64,000 nucleotides of DNA. Source: Loxodes magnus (lineage: Eukaryota > Ciliophora > Karyorelictea > Loxodida > Loxodidae). The translations under genes were made by a program, and so were the position numbers. The notes under the pieces are model-generated. The model made no database searches. It had not been told where the DNA came from and worked only from the letters and a program-made list of their open reading frames with translations. Location of the stretch: positions 124,001-188,000 of the forward strand of contig CAMPDV010000533.1 in assembly GCA_946699065.1 (NCBI GenBank), written 5' to 3'. Each line of letters opens with the position of its first letter. Position 1 is the stretch's first letter. Shown in pieces: positions 23,051 through 36,047 of the stretch.

Positions 23051-24440
23051 AAGAGCTAAACTTTAAAACTTATTTTTAAGAAAATTAACATTTAAAAATA
23101 ATATAACTTTTAATAAAAGATTTATCTAAAATAATATTGATTATAAAGATATTTTATACATTTTTCTATTAAAATCATTTTTAAATTGTGTCATATTTAA
23201 GATTACTTAGAATTTTTTATATATATCCTATTAGTTTAAAATAAATCATTTATAACTTATATTTGCTTTTATTTCTATTCAATTCTTCTATTTATTTATT
23301 ACATTTTCAATTAATAAAACTACATATTACGAATTAAGATTGAAATAAAAGTAATTTTTTAATTTTATTTATCAATTAAAATTAGTATAGATATAAGCAG
23401 TGCTTTTTGATAATAAGCTTAATTTAAGTTTATAAAGAATTTAAATTATTTCCTATAATTATTAATTACTTACTATTTATTTTCTTTATTCTTATAAATT
23501 TATTATTTTATCTAAATATTATTAATTTCCAGATAATTACACTAAAATTCTATGTCAAAATTATTTAAAAATATATAATTTTTCTTCATTAAAGTCAATA
23601 AAATTTTTCTTTATTAGATTCGATTATTAAAAATAATGAAGAAAAAGGATAAATTTATCAAAAGTAAGAGTGCGACAAATATTTTATTTAAATAAAAGCT
23701 TATAGTAAAAGCAAAATATATTTATAACAGTTTTTGAATATTTTATTCATTTATCTGCTTTCTTTAGACATCTAGGAATAAATATAAACTTAAAGAAGTA
23801 GAGCTAAGCATTTTTTTAACAACTTATTAATATTTTTGAATATCAAGACTTAAGAGAATTCAATAATATTACTTTATTACAACTTTTTGAAAGAAATTAT
23901 CTTTAGATATTAATTTAATGTCATTTTACTTTTAAATCTATGGTATATGAACTAGTTGTAATAACCCTTAAAAATTTAAAACTTAAAAAAATATGTAAAC
24001 TAAGTTTTTATTAGGTATTTTTAATTTTATGACGTAAATATAATAAAGAGAGTGATTATCCTCACTTTTAAAAAATAAAATAAGTTATTTTACTTTTACT
24101 ATGTTTATAAATTAAAGAAATGCCTATAAAAATATTGTTGTATTAAATAATTAACTTTAATGATAGTTTAAAGTTATAAACATATAAAAATGAAGATTAT
24201 TTTTAATTTCTAGTATATTTTAGTAAATATGATATATTTGAAAATAATCTTTTTAAATAAGCAATAAAAATATTTTTATTTCGGATTTAAAAATATAAAA
24301 AATCACTACATCATCTTTATGTAATTTAATAGAGTTAGAGAAGTCAACTTTATAATTAAAAAAATAATAAAACAACATATATGCTTATTAATTATTAATA
24401 AATTCCAATAAAATTTGTTTTTCGGCTAGAAATTTTAAAA
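23051..24440. other. AT-rich flank, conserved between repeat copies
   Basis: The 3' flank of the F-box gene. It is repeated at about 42.45-43.85 kb and 61.86-63.25 kb, and to 23925 in inverted form at 33.73-34.55 kb. No coding frame or RNA gene was recognised, so its conservation reflects duplication. Confidence 0.55.
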
Positions 24441-24448
24441 GTTTATAA

Positions 24449-25240
24449 TATTTGTAAGTTTCTTCTTTTTCTTAGAATCTATTGGTCTCCATCAGTAATT
24501 CTTATTTCCTGCATCAGATCTTCCAGTCGCTTGATGGGAAGAAAGTTGTTGCCTTGATTCAAATCTAATTTCAGATCATTCTTCTTAATTACTATGTTTG
24601 CGGCCATTTCCGTAATAAGTACCATCGACTTTTGTAAATGTTGTATAATTTTCTAATTTTTTCTGTTTGCTCTTTTCTTTTCTCTATTTCCATTAATATA
24701 CAATCCATTTATTATGATTCTTGTAGGAAATATTCCAGTTTTCTTTTAAATTTCTGAATTAAATTAATCTTGTCTCTTCCAATTTTTTCGTTTTACTCTT
24801 AAAAATTTCAAATGTAATTTTCCATTTTTCTCTTACCATTTTTTATCTTGTTATGTTTCAAAATTTTCCACCAAAATGAAGTTTTTCCTCTTCAATGTCG
24901 GTTGTAACTACTTCTTTTTTCGATGCCTTTGGTCTTCATCCAATACTATTACTCTTAATATCAATACTTATATTAGGATTAACATCTCAGTAAGTTCTAT
25001 GCTTTGCAAGGTTTTTTTGTCCAAGTAGAACCAACCTTTTCCAGCTAGAAAATGGTTTATTCCAAGTTACTAATTTTATTTTTTTTATTTATTTTTTGCA
25101 GAATTTCAGCCTAGAGTTCTTTTCTTTTTTCAGATAGTAAGTTAGGAGTGTTATACCTATATAAGTTTTGTAGCCTAGCCCCTTTACTTTAAGTTTTAAT
25201 ATCCCTACCCAATCCCTTCCTCAAGAGAAATCTATCTTTA
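24449..25240 (-). pseudogene. Gag-like ORF1, leftward (gag-g)
   Basis: Leftward coding-like region with shifting frames. The 5' part at 25240-25090 (SKGARLQNLYRYNTPNLL, then SEKRKELQAEILQK) is the segment shared with 20.4 kb. The middle is Lys/Glu-rich. The 3' part from ATG 24625 (MVLITEMAANIVIKKNDL, then FLPIKRLEDLMQEIR) reads well to about 24449. No zinc knuckle was found. The frames do not join, so it is taken as a decayed ORF1. The point where tandem copies change from about 93% to about 99.8% identity lies at its 5' end (about 25050). Confidence 0.45.
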
Positions 25241-25249
25241 AAATCTTCA

Positions 25250-26166
25250 TTTTAATAATATAAAGTCTTAAAATAGCATTTTATTAAAATTCCTTTGTAA
25301 ATTTTAACTAAATTACTTTTATTTAAAATAAATATTTTCTATTAATTTAATTTGTATATTTTACTTATTAGTTTAAATTTTTAATAACTTTTAATCATAA
25401 TAATATAAATTAAAAATAAATTAAATTTAACTTAAAGAAAATTTTAATATACAAAGCTAGTAAATTAAATATTTATAAACTAAAAGTAATTAAATTCTAA
25501 TAAATAGTTTTTATTACATTTTTTTATTATTTAAAGATAAAAATTTTTAATATAAAAAAGAAAAAATATTTATTGTAAATTCTTTACTAAATTAAATATA
25601 TTTAGTTTACGTTTACTTTATTAAATTAAATATTTAATATTAAAAATTTTTTAATTATTTGAAATTATTAAATTAAAAAAGTGTTTATATTCATAAAATA
25701 AGATTTAATTATGTATTTCTATAAATAAATTGTAAATTATCTGTAATTCTCAGAAGAAAAAAATTTAAACTGAAATAAAAAATAAAAAGTTACTTTAAAC
25801 TATATTATTATTTTTTAAAACATATTAACATAAAATAAAATATTAAGGTTCAAATGTTTTTTTAGAAAATGTTTTAAAATTTTTTTAATTTAATTAAAGA
25901 TGAATGTGACTCACAAATATTCAAAAGTTTAAAATCTTTATTTAAAATAAATTTTCTCAAAAGACCTTTCAGTAAATAATTATTAAAAATTTAAGAAAAT
26001 AAGGATAATTTACTAATAAATTAGCAATATAAAATTTTAAAATTCAAATTTTAAAAGTAAAAGTTGAATAAAAAACTATTAAATTTTAAATATAGCTTAA
26101 AGTAAAAAATTGCCAAAAAATAACTAAAGTTGATAAAATTTAGATTAAGTCTACTTTTGAAAAAAT
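25250..26166. other. AT-rich gap
   Basis: A/T tracts only. Nothing was recognised on either strand apart from exact recurrence at about 44.64-45.56 kb. Confidence 0.5.
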
Positions 26167-27696
26167 TTATAAAATTTTAATTTTTTGTACTTTAAATGTA
26201 TATTTATTAGAAGATAAAAGTTTTAAAGTTTCATGCATATATATTCCTTTTATCCTAAGGCTTGGAAATTATTTCTTTAGCTCATCTAATTGATTTCTCA
26301 TATTTTCATAAAGTTGATTTCCATTAAAAGTGCAACATGATAGTTTAAATACCTATAATTTATTTCAGAACTCATAAAATTAGCCTTATTCATCCTTCAA
26401 TATCAAATCTTTTTCAAGCTTCAAACATGATAATTCTAATTTTTCTAAACTTTTACTATTTTATAAAATATTTTAAATACTTAAGAAATTTATATTCTAG
26501 CCTCAAAAAAATCTAAGTGATTTTAAGTTTTAGAATCTTTAGATTATAACTTAAATTATTTCTAAATCTATTTAATTACAACTTAAAAACTTTAGCTTTT
26601 CTATATTAGATTCATTGTTCTAAAAGAAATAAAGGAGTGCTTATTTTTTAATTTAGCAATATTATAATTTTAAGCTTTTTAAATTTACTAGGTTTTATTC
26701 TATATATTTTAATCATTTCTAATGCTTTTATTCAGATCATTCAATTTTTATATCTTCTAAATTTTAACTATTTTAGAAAATTGCAATTAATTGATCTGAG
26801 TTTAAATTTCCTACTTTCAGATATAATTTTCTAAGATTTCCTCCCTTTAAACTCAAATAATCTATCAAAAATTAGCATCCTCTAATTTAGGAGCCTTAAA
26901 GTGAAATAGAATGAAGTTAGCAGTCTCTATTAAATTATAAATATTACCCATTTAATTTTTCATTATTATTATCTAAATAGAATATTTTTAAGTTCTATAG
27001 TTTGCTTATATTTGTAAGATTTTCTTCTTTAACATTACAACTTTCTATTTTCAAAATTTTTAAATTAGGGCATAGAAATAAAACTTAATTAATATATTTA
27101 TTTCAATATCTTCCTTTAACGTAAATAGTTTGTATTTATTATCCATAATGTAGCACTTTTTATTATTATATATATTCTTACTTTATCTCTTTTTTCTTTC
27201 TTAATATTTCACTAAGATATTACATAGCTTCATCTAATTATGTCTACATTTATTAACCTTTACTTAATTATTAATCAAGAAAATTAATTTCTATAGGATG
27301 TAATACTAAAGAGATAGGATTATGCTTTTCTATTTTACTAAAATTTTATCTAAATATTTCTAAAAGTTAAATATCAGACTCTTTGGTTTTTTATTATTTT
27401 ATTTCTTATCTTTTATGTAATTTTTATAAATTGTTTAAAAAATATTCAATATTCATTTAGCAAGTATCATATTTTACCTTTAATCACTTTTTTTACACTT
27501 ATTCATTCCTACAAATTTATTTGAAGTCTTAATAAGAAAAAATTAGTTCTAAGATGTAAAATGGTAAGGAATTTATATGAACTCTACATTTTTATTAGGG
27601 ATTCTAGTCTTAATCTTGGTGAGTTTTAGTCTAATTTTATTCTTTTATTATATTAATTATTTTCTATTTTTTCAAGCATAAAACACTTTACTCCAT
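26167..27696 (-). CDS. F-box/LRR protein (FBXL copy 3)
   Basis: An intact leftward frame of 509 codons from ATG 27696 to TAA 26169-26167. A Gln/Lys-rich N-terminus of about 40 residues is followed by an F-box at 43-85 (LPFYILELIFSYQDF, QVQKKW; W71 = TGA at 27486-27484), then helices and LRRs (LRKLYLKVGNLNSDQL, IEKLKFLSCNQIDLEII, LEKLELSCLKLEKDL). The C-terminal YEF-TGA-NKL motif (TGA at 26367-26365) is present. Its N-terminus (MEQSVLCLKK) differs from the MGQV start of copies 2 and 5. The twin in unit 2 has lost one G in the N-terminal region and is out of frame there. Likely SCF substrate adaptor, by family. Confidence 0.85.
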
Positions 27697-27699
27697 CAG

Positions 27700-28390
27700 C
27701 ATCTTTTATAAAATTCTGAAATAAAGAATTAAAATAAAGAAGTTAGCCGTTTTAAAACAGTCTTTTAGAAGTTGATATTGAAAATAATAAAAAGCTAAAT
27801 AAATATGATTATATTATTTATAAGATAATTAGATATCTATATTTAAATAGTTTATAGCAAATTAAATTTTTTATTTTTTATAAACAAAATGTTTAAAAAT
27901 GCTAAATTAAATTATCTTTTTATAATAAATATGTTAAATATTTAATATTTTAACTAACTATAATAAATTAGAAAAAGTTTAAATGTTTCTTTTGTTTTTT
28001 TTGCTTTTAGTAAAATTATTAAATAATAGAAAATTTCAATTAACTTTTTTAATATTTATTCAATTATGAAATGTCAATCTTTTCTTGTAAAGATCTTAAA
28101 AAATAAATATTTTAAGCAAAAAATATTCATAAAAATAATTAGTATAAAATTAAAGATTTTATTTATTTATATTACTTTTTTAATATCTAAAATTGAGAAT
28201 AATTATGATGAACATTAATAAAAAAAGTAATTTTTTAAATTAAAATTTAAATTAAAAATTTAATATATTGTAAAACTTAATTATTTACTACTAATAATAA
28301 TCCAATAATTAAATATAATTTTAAATTATTTATATAAATTATACATTCTAACTTTAGGATTTAAATTTTTATAATTCATTTTTTTGTATA
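27700..28390. other. AT-rich gap between divergent genes
   Basis: Lies between the leftward F-box gene and the rightward gag-like ORF. It could hold promoters for both; no element was recognised. Confidence 0.45.
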
Positions 28391-28394
28391 AAAA

Positions 28395-29120
28395 ATGGAA
28401 AATTTGCAAAAAGTTTCTTCTAAACAGGATCCATCTCAATCAAATTAAGATTAGCAAAATATGCTATGAGAACTCAAAATTATGCAATAGGAGAATTTTA
28501 AATTATTAAGAAACGCATAAGAACTTGAAGGAAAAATCGCTATCCTGATGCCCTGCACATTAAAATCAAAAACTTAAAATAAGTACTCATCAAAGAGCAG
28601 AATCGAGTAATTAGAAACAAAATTAAACTATTTTGCAGAGCTGGCCGAAAGCATCTTCCTATTAAATATGTCGATAAATTACCCAATGTATGTAGAACCT
28701 AAAGATCATTCAGAAAAAAAATTATATAAGACAAAAATCAATGCTGATATTGGAGGAGATGTGGACATACACTAAGATACTGTTGATATTTAAAACGAAA
28801 GTAGCAACAAAAAATTTTAAATTATGATAATCTTTTAGTAATTTATATTGCACTCCAAAAGAGTTATTATAAAATTGTACAAAGGGAGTGAAATCTTGAT
28901 GGACATTGCTCATGCTAAGCAAAGAAACAATTATAATATGATTGGAATTAAACTTGACTGAATTAAGATATCTTTAATAAAAAGGGTTAATGTGTAAATC
29001 CAGATATATATTAAAAGAAAATTTTCTTGAAGAAAACTGGAAATGGAATATTAAAAAAAACTAATAAACTTTAAAGTATTGAATCGGATTGAAATGTGTA
29101 GTGTTTATAATTCATTATTA
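28395..29120 (+). CDS. Gag-like ORF1 (gag-e)
   Basis: A frame from ATG 28395 (MENLQKVSSKQDPSQSNQD…) through a coiled-coil-like region (WELKIMQQENFKLLRNAQEL), a hydrophobic helix (YFAELAESIFLLNMSI) and a basic C-terminal part to about 29120. There is no clear zinc knuckle, so its end may be decayed or the frame may shift. The start and charge pattern resemble the other gag-like ORFs, and it is followed after an ATT tract by an ORF2 fragment in the same direction, the layout expected for a two-ORF non-LTR element. An exact copy lies at 47784. Confidence 0.5.
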
Positions 29121-29139
29121 TCATTATTATTATTATAAT
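29111..29139. repeat. Imperfect ATT tract
   Basis: TTCATTATTATCATTATTAT-type trinucleotide run next to the ORF2 fragment, like the tract at 6281. Confidence 0.8.
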
Positions 29140-29142
29140 CTT

Positions 29143-29722
29143 AAGAATGGTGGAAGCAAGATTTATAATTGTCTTATTATAAATCCATATATAATTAAAA
29201 AGATGTGTAAGCTGAGGTTGATTCTCTGATCAAGCTTTCAATTTTTAATGATAAAGTAAAGTTCATATTCTATGGCTGAGAAGATTCCTTGTTGGAGTTT
29301 ATCTTAGTAAGGGAAATAAACTTTTCTGGTAATCCACTCTTGCTAGCGGCTTGAAACCGGTCAGCCCATAGTTATGGAACTCCCTGACTGAAGCTTATTG
29401 AGTTATGAAACAGGATATCCGTATTATATGTATCAAAAGATTGTCTATGGCGTTTAGCTGGAAGGGAGTTTTAGATCTCTTGAAAGTATCTTTTAAGCTT
29501 ATAATCAATTAGTTAATTAAACCTCCAAACTTTAAAGATCTTTTTAAAAAATCTTACACTAAACATCTTTACAATTATTCGGAATGTTGATTTAATACCT
29601 ATGATTATGAAACATATACTCATCATTTAATGTTGTCCCATTTTGCAGAAATTGATTAGTAGAATATTTTATTTAATTTTATTAGGAAATCGATCAGAGT
29701 AAATAGAGGAAAGCGAGAGCTT
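29143..29722 (+). pseudogene. ORF2 C-terminal fragment with Cys/His motif
   Basis: Rightward coding in at least two frames. KNGGS then AEKIPCWSLSQQ up to about 29320; then STLASGLKP, QLWNSLTE, KQDIRIICIKRLSMAFSW, PPNFKDLFKKS, and finally EC(TGA)FNTYDYETYTHHLML near 29580. The last block has the ET..H pattern of the C-terminal zinc motif of LINE-type ORF2 proteins, with the second Cys lost. The first half aligns with the leftward GC-rich fragment at 6305-6553. It lies directly after a gag-like ORF in the same orientation. RT palm motifs are missing, so it is an internally deleted remnant. Confidence 0.55.
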
Positions 29723-29729
29723 ATCTGTA

Positions 29730-30840
29730 TCAAAATATATAAAATTTACATTAATCATAACTTTACTACTATTTTTATATTTTTATTTCTATTTATTTAA
29801 TATAAATTTAAATAAATAGAAATGATTTTAAATTAAAACTAAACAACTAAAATAACAAAATTAATTTTTTATTAGTTTATTGAGATAAAACATACACAAT
29901 AAAAATAAATATTTCTATAACTTACTTTACTATATTTAAAATTTTAAGTTTTATTGTAAAATAAAATAATACTACTATGTTAATTAAACAATCTTTATAA
30001 TGTATATTTAAAAATAAGTTATTTTATTCTATTCATATTAATCTAATATCATATTATAAAAAGTAATAAATTAATACTACTTAAAAAATTATAAATTTTG
30101 ATATGTATTTAATTATGTTTAAATGCTAAACTATTATATAATAATAAGCTTTAAATAGAGAATTAAATATTAACTAAAACATGTAAATTAGCAAAAAATT
30201 ATTATCTAATTAATTGATTTCATTAAATATTTTCTTAACTAAGGTAAAAACATATTACATAAATTTAAGAAAATAGTTTCTTTTTAAACTACTTGCTAAG
30301 GATTATTATTGCTATTAAGAACAGTTATTTTATATTTTTTATCTTAAACATAGAAATTTAAATAATTTTATTATCTAAGATTAAAAACTAAAATTTAAAT
30401 AATTTAAAACAAATAATAGTATAAAACATAAAAATAAGGTATAAATCACCTTAATTTTTATTGAGGAAGAAAAATAAATAAATATAATTTCTCACAAACT
30501 AAATTTAACAATGAGAGTACAAAAGTTTAAAACTTTTTTGGATATAAAATATAATTATACTATTTAGAGATAATTTGAAATCTAAATTTCTTAATTATTA
30601 AGAAATCTGAATAAAATATAATTAAAATTAATTAAAATTATATAAAATATTTAAAACTTTAATTAAAAAATATAATTGTTTAAATAGTATGGGATTTTGT
30701 ATAAAACAAAGTTAATATAAAATTAACAATGTTAAATGACTTTAGGACAATTTTATTTTGACATATCTTTTTATAAAAAGGTATATTAATCTTTAAATGT
30801 AACTATTTTAAAAAATAAGTTTTTAAGTTAATTTTATGAT
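29730..30840. other. AT-rich gap
   Basis: Almost pure A/T tracts. Nothing was recognised on either strand. Recurs at 49.1-50.2 kb. Confidence 0.5.
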
Positions 30841-30843
30841 ATC

Positions 30844-32307
30844 TCATTTTATTTTAAGATTTGGAAATTACTTCTTTAACTCATTAAATTGATTTATCAT
30901 ATTTCCCGAAATCCCAGCTTTTCTTGTATAAGTACAGCATGATAGGTTAAATACCTATAATTTATTTCAGAACTCATAAAATTAACCTTATTCATTCTTC
31001 AAGCTAAATTATTTTCCAAGCTCCAAAAAAGTTAGTTTTAATTTTTCTAAATGTTTGCTATTTTAGAAAATATATTCGATACTTTATGAATTAATGCTTC
31101 TGCATCATTGAAAACTAAGTGATTTTAAGTTTTAGAATCTTTAGATTATTTTTTAAATTATTTCTAAATCTATTTAATTACATTATAAAAATTTAATTTT
31201 TTCTATATTTTATTTATTGTTCTAAAAAAACTAAATAAGTGCTTGCTTATCAATAGTACAATCATATAATTTTAAAATTTTTACTTTTTATAAGTTTTAT
31301 TCTATATACTTTAATAATTTTTAATGCACATTATGCATATCTTCTATTTTTATATTTTCTAAACTTTGAATGTTTTAGAAAATTGGAATTAGTTAATCTG
31401 AGTTTAAATTTTCTACTTTCAGATATAATTTTCTAAGTTTATCTCCTTTTAAAATCAAATAATCTATCAAAAATTAGCTTTCTTTAATGAAAGCTCCTTA
31501 AAGCGAAATAGTTTGAAGTAAGCAGTCTCTATTAAACTATAAATATTAGCCAGTTAATATTGCATTATTACTATCTAAATAGAATTCTTTTAAGTTTTAT
31601 AGTTTATTTACAATTTTAAGATTTTCTTCTTTAATATCACAAGATTAAATTTTCAAAATCTACAAGTTAGAGCACAAAAATAAAACTTCATTAATGTAAT
31701 TATTTCAAAATATTCCTTCAAAACAAATACTTCTTATTTGCTATCCATAATTGAGTATTATTTACTGCTAAATAATATCTTGCTTTATCTCTCTACTCTT
31801 TCTTAATATTTCATTAAGATATTACATAGTTTCATCTAATTTAGTCTAAATTTATTAATCCTTACTTATTTATTACTTAAGACAATCTATTTCATGAAGA
31901 TTTAAAAATAAGTAGATAGAGTTATGTTTTTCTATTTTACTGAAATAAAATTTAATAATTTCTATAATTTCTAGAGTATATTTTAAATTTTATTCAAGCT
32001 AAATTTTCTTTATTTTGTCTTTATTTTGTCTTTTTTTATTATTTTTCTTAAAATTTTACTTGCATCAACTTATAAAGTATCACATCTAAAGTTTAATCAC
32101 TCTTTTTACACTCTTTCATTCCTAAAAATTTATTTAAAGTTCAAATAAGGAAAATTAATTCTAAGATGTAAAGGGGTAAGGAATTAATATGAACTCTATA
32201 ATCTTATTATTGCTTATAATCTCTAACTAATTGATTGCTTATCTACCATTATTTTTCTTCTTCCAAATTTTCCTTTTAATATTCAAAACATTAAAATCTT
32301 GTCCCAT
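30844..32307 (-). pseudogene. F-box/LRR gene with frameshifts (FBXL copy 4)
   Basis: Leftward relative of the other F-box/LRR genes. The start region ATGGGACAAG at 32307 is conserved but one base is missing shortly after it. A second single-base loss falls inside the F-box (…LILEL-F, then the frame jumps before NLNKF). Downstream the F-box Trp TGA (32099-32097), the LRR array and the YEF-TGA-NKL motif are recognisable to a TGA at 30846-30844. The two lesions would prevent translation from the conserved ATG, unless they are sequencing errors; the twin at 50235-51698 shows the same lesions, so they predate the tandem duplication. Confidence 0.7.
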
Positions 32308-32309
32308 TA

Positions 32310-33440
32310 AATTTTATTATAAAATAATGAGGAAAATAGATTTAAATATAAAAGTTAAGCATTCTAAAATAATTTATTTTCGATTTATTTTGAAAATATT
32401 CTAATTAATAAATAAGTATCATAGTTTATAAGATAATAGATATCTAAATTTATTAAAGTAACCACTTTTAGTTTTTATTCAATCCAAATCTTCAACAGAA
32501 GTAACTAAATTAATCTATTTATATACATCTGTTTACTATAAAAATTATCACTTTTTAATATTAAACAAAATCTAATTAATTATGTATTTACTTTCTATTT
32601 TTTAGCAAAATATTAAATATAAGAAATTTAAATAATTTTTTATTAAATGTTAAAATATAAATAATTTTAGTAAATATCTAAAATAAAAAAGAATAAAAAT
32701 TTTAAGCAAGCAGTAATAAAAAAATTGGGCATAAATTTAAATAATTATTGAATAAACATCTTATTATTGACATTTCAAGCTAAAGTTAAATTATGAAGAA
32801 TATTAAAAAATAATAATTTTTTTATTTATAAATTAAAAATATATATAAAGCTTTATTATTTACTACAAATAATAATCTAATAAATCAATATTATTTAATA
32901 TTATTTATATAAATATTACATTTTAACTTTTAAACCTAAAAATATTCTTGCCTATATCAATTTCAGAATTATTTCTTTCATATTTAGAAATTTTATTTTA
33001 ATTATAATAAAAAATATCAAAACTTTTCTCCTTATCTGCAGTCTTAAATTATGAACTCTTTACCCTTTCTTTTTGATCAAGTTGCTAAAGATCTTAAAGA
33101 AAGTAGTCTTCTATTCAAAATATTAAGTTTTAGTCTATAGATTTTATCTACTATATATAAAATATAAAAATATGCTCTTAATCTAAAATTGTTAAAAGCT
33201 TAATATCTAATTTTTCATCCTTTTACTGAAATTATTACCTCAAATTATTATATCCCTTACAATCCATTATATGGCTAAATATATCGTATTCCCCACATTT
33301 ACGTTACTCTAATTTAATATATCATACTAGAGTAACTTATTAATTTTACATTCCATTTTTAAGATTATAGCTAAAAAGCCTTAATAATTTAATTAGTTTT
33401 ACAATGTTAAAATTTATCTGTTAATAAATAATAAATCAAT
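32310..33440. other. AT-rich gap
   Basis: No gene or RNA recognised. Recurs at 51.7-52.8 kb. Confidence 0.5.
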
Positions 33441-33725
33441 ATTATTATAGAATGTGTAGCCTCCCGTTTACATACAGCTTTTCAATATTAATATTTAATA
33501 TTAAAAAAGTGTTCTCATACTTCTTGTTAAAATTCTAGTTATTCAAAGGGTCACGTCAGCTTCTCAAAATGGGAATTTGCTCAATAAAAATTATTCTGAA
33601 GTTTTTAAAAAAACGCTTCATTCTCCTTGAATAACATCCAAATAAGAATTAATAATTAAGTCATTAGAAGACCCGTCAATAAATGTTCATACTGCTAGCG
33701 AGAACCTTCGGGTTGGTACATTGTA
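33441..33725. other. GC-richer segment, unassigned
   Basis: Stands out from the AT-rich flanks. The + strand reads VTSASQNGNLLNKNYSEVF, then SPWITSKQELIIKSLEDP and NVHTASENLRVGT (TGA as Trp). The - strand also reads openly, so the coding strand is unsure. The DNA AACC-TTCG-GGTT at 33703-33714 would form a small cUUCGg hairpin if transcribed. It could be another retroelement coding fragment or a structured RNA; I cannot tell. It borders the inner end of the inverted-repeat arm. Recurs at 52832-53116. Confidence 0.35.
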
Positions 33726-34556
33726 TTAATATCTAAAGATTATCTCTTTAAAAAAGTAGTAATAACTTACTATTAATGAAATTTCTTAAGTCTTGATATT
33801 CCAAAATGATTAATGAATTGTTAAAAATACTAAGTTCTACTTCTTTAAGTTTTTATTTATTCCTAGATTTCTAAAAAAGGCAGATAAATTAATAAATATC
33901 CAAAAATTGATATAAATATCTTTAGTATCTATTATTAGTTTTATTTTACCATAATAAATGTCGCTTTCTTACTCTTGATAAACCTATTATTTTTCTTCAC
34001 TATCTTTAATAATAGAATCTAATCAAAAAAATCCTCTTTGATTTTAATGAAGAATAATTATATCTATTTTTAAATCCTTTTGGCTTAGAATTTTAGTGTA
34101 AATAGCTGAAAATTTATAATATTTTGATAAAAGTAAAAATAATAAAATTTTGGAAATTAAAGAAAATAAATAGCAATTAATTATAGAAAATAATTAATTG
34201 ATTATAAAATTTAATTAAGCTTATAATCAAAAGCACTATCTATATCTATGCTAATTTTAAATTATAGAAAAAATTAAACAAATAACTTTTATTTCAATTT
34301 TAATTCGAAACAATTAGTTTAATTAGATTAAATTATTTTAAATAAATAAAAAATAAATTTAAGTTATTAATTATTTAATTTAAAATACCAAGAAATATAT
34401 ATAATTCTAAATAATATTAAATATAGCACATATTTAATATTATGTATAATAATTAAATGTTAAGAGTATCTTTATGATTTGTATTATTTTTGAATCAATT
34501 TTTTATATAAAGTTGCATTTATTTTTAAATATTAGCTATAATATAAAATTAAGTTT

Positions 34557-36047
34557 TCAATTTAAACGTGTATTTCCTCATTTTATTCTAAGACTTGGGA
34601 AGTGTTTCTTTAACTCAGTTAATTGCCTTCTCATATTTTCAGAAATTTAATTTCCATTAAATGTGCAGCCTTATAGTTCAAAAATTTGTAATTTACTTCA
34701 GAACTCATAGAATTAATCTTATTTATTCTTTAATCTAAATTCTTTTTCAAACTTTAAAAAATTTAATTCTAATTTTTCTAAACTTTTACTATTTTAGAAA
34801 ATATATTCAATACTTTATGAATCTATATTCTATAATTAACTAAAGCTCAGATATTTTAAGTTTTAGAATCTTTAAATTATAATTTGAATTATTTCTAAAT
34901 CTATTTAATTGCAACTATAAAATTCTAATTTTTCTATATTAGATTTATTGTTCTAAAAAAATTAAAAGAGTGTTTATTTTTTAATTGAGCAATATCATAA
35001 TTTTAAACTTTTTATGCTTAAACAATTTTATTCTATATATTATAATCATTTCTAATGCTTTTATTTAGATCATTCAATTTTTATATCTTCTAAATTTTAA
35101 CTATATTAGAAAATTTGAATTAATTTATCTGAGTTTAAATCCCCAATTTCAAGATATAATCTTCTTAGTTTTTCTCCTTTTAATCTCAAATAATCTATCA
35201 AAAATTAACATCCAAAAATTTAGGAGCCTTAAAACGAAATAGTTTAAAGTTAGCAGTCTCTATTAAATTATAAATATTATCCATTCAATTCTGCATTATT
35301 ACGATCTAAATAGAATTCTTTTAAGTTCTATAGTTTGCTTATATTTGTAAGATTTTTTTCTTAAATATCACAACACTAAATTTTCAAAGTCTATAAATTA
35401 GAGCATTAAAATAAAACTTCACTAATGTAATTATTTCAGCATCTTCCATTAAAATAAAAATATTTTATTTTTTATCCACATGTAAGTACTATTTATTTTT
35501 ATATATGCTCTTATTTTATCTCTTTTTACTTTCGTAGTATTCCAATAAGATATTACATCATTTCATCTAATTTTCTCTCAAATTATTTATTTTTACGCTT
35601 GTATTATTCAAGACAATGAATTTCATTAAGATTTAAAAATAAAGAGATAGAGTTATGCTTTTCTATTTTACTAAAACTTTATTTAATTATTTCCAAAAGT
35701 TATATAGCATCTTCTTAAGTTATTTATTTTTTATCTTTCTCATTTTCAAAAAGTATTTCTTACCAATTATTAGTCTTTTTTAAGTTTCTTAAAATATTAT
35801 GAGCATTAACTTAAAAGGTTTCATATTATACTTTTAGTCACTTTTTTTACACTTATTCATTCCTGCAAATTTATTCAAAGTCTTAATAAGAAAAAATGAG
35901 TTCTAAGATGTAAATAGGTAAGGAGTTTATATGAACTGTATACTTTTATTATTTCTTATTTTTATCTTTTTGATTGTTTATCTATCATTATTCTTCCTCT
36001 TATCTATTTTCCTTCTAAAATCCAAAGCGTTTATAAACTTGTCCCAT
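34557..36047 (-). CDS. F-box/LRR protein (FBXL copy 5)
   Basis: An intact leftward frame from ATG 36047. F-box at 42-84 (LPIYILELIFSYQDF, QVQKKW; W70 = TGA 35840-35838, followed by CTA where relatives have TTA or TTG). LRRs include LRRLYLEIGDLNSDKL, LKLWYCSIKKQTL and IEKLEFYSCNQIDLEII, ending in FPSLRIK. In-frame TGA at 34580-34578 and 34559-34557 are both possible stops; the second was taken. Codon 21 is TGA (35987-35985) where copy 2 has TGG. Its tandem twin at 53948-55453 differs by several percent although the flanks are nearly identical. Expected role: substrate receptor of an SCF ubiquitin ligase. Confidence 0.85.

Larger units (their letters stand above)
20546..23925 (+). repeat. Inverted-repeat arm (left)
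   Basis: About 3.4 kb that recurs, reverse-complemented, at 33730-36665. Each arm holds the 'MKYxF' fragment, an F-box/LRR gene reading away from it and about 0.8 kb of 3' flank. The arms differ by perhaps 10% and by a roughly 400-bp insertion at 20995-21395 in this one. The arms are about 9.8 kb apart. Confidence 0.75.

Noticed and set aside
28722..28922. 66-residue minus-strand frame open under the standard code (repeated at 48111-48311)
   Set aside because: It is the antisense of the gag-like ORF at 28395, whose plus-strand reading has the expected start and coiled coil. Exact repetition only reflects the tandem duplication.
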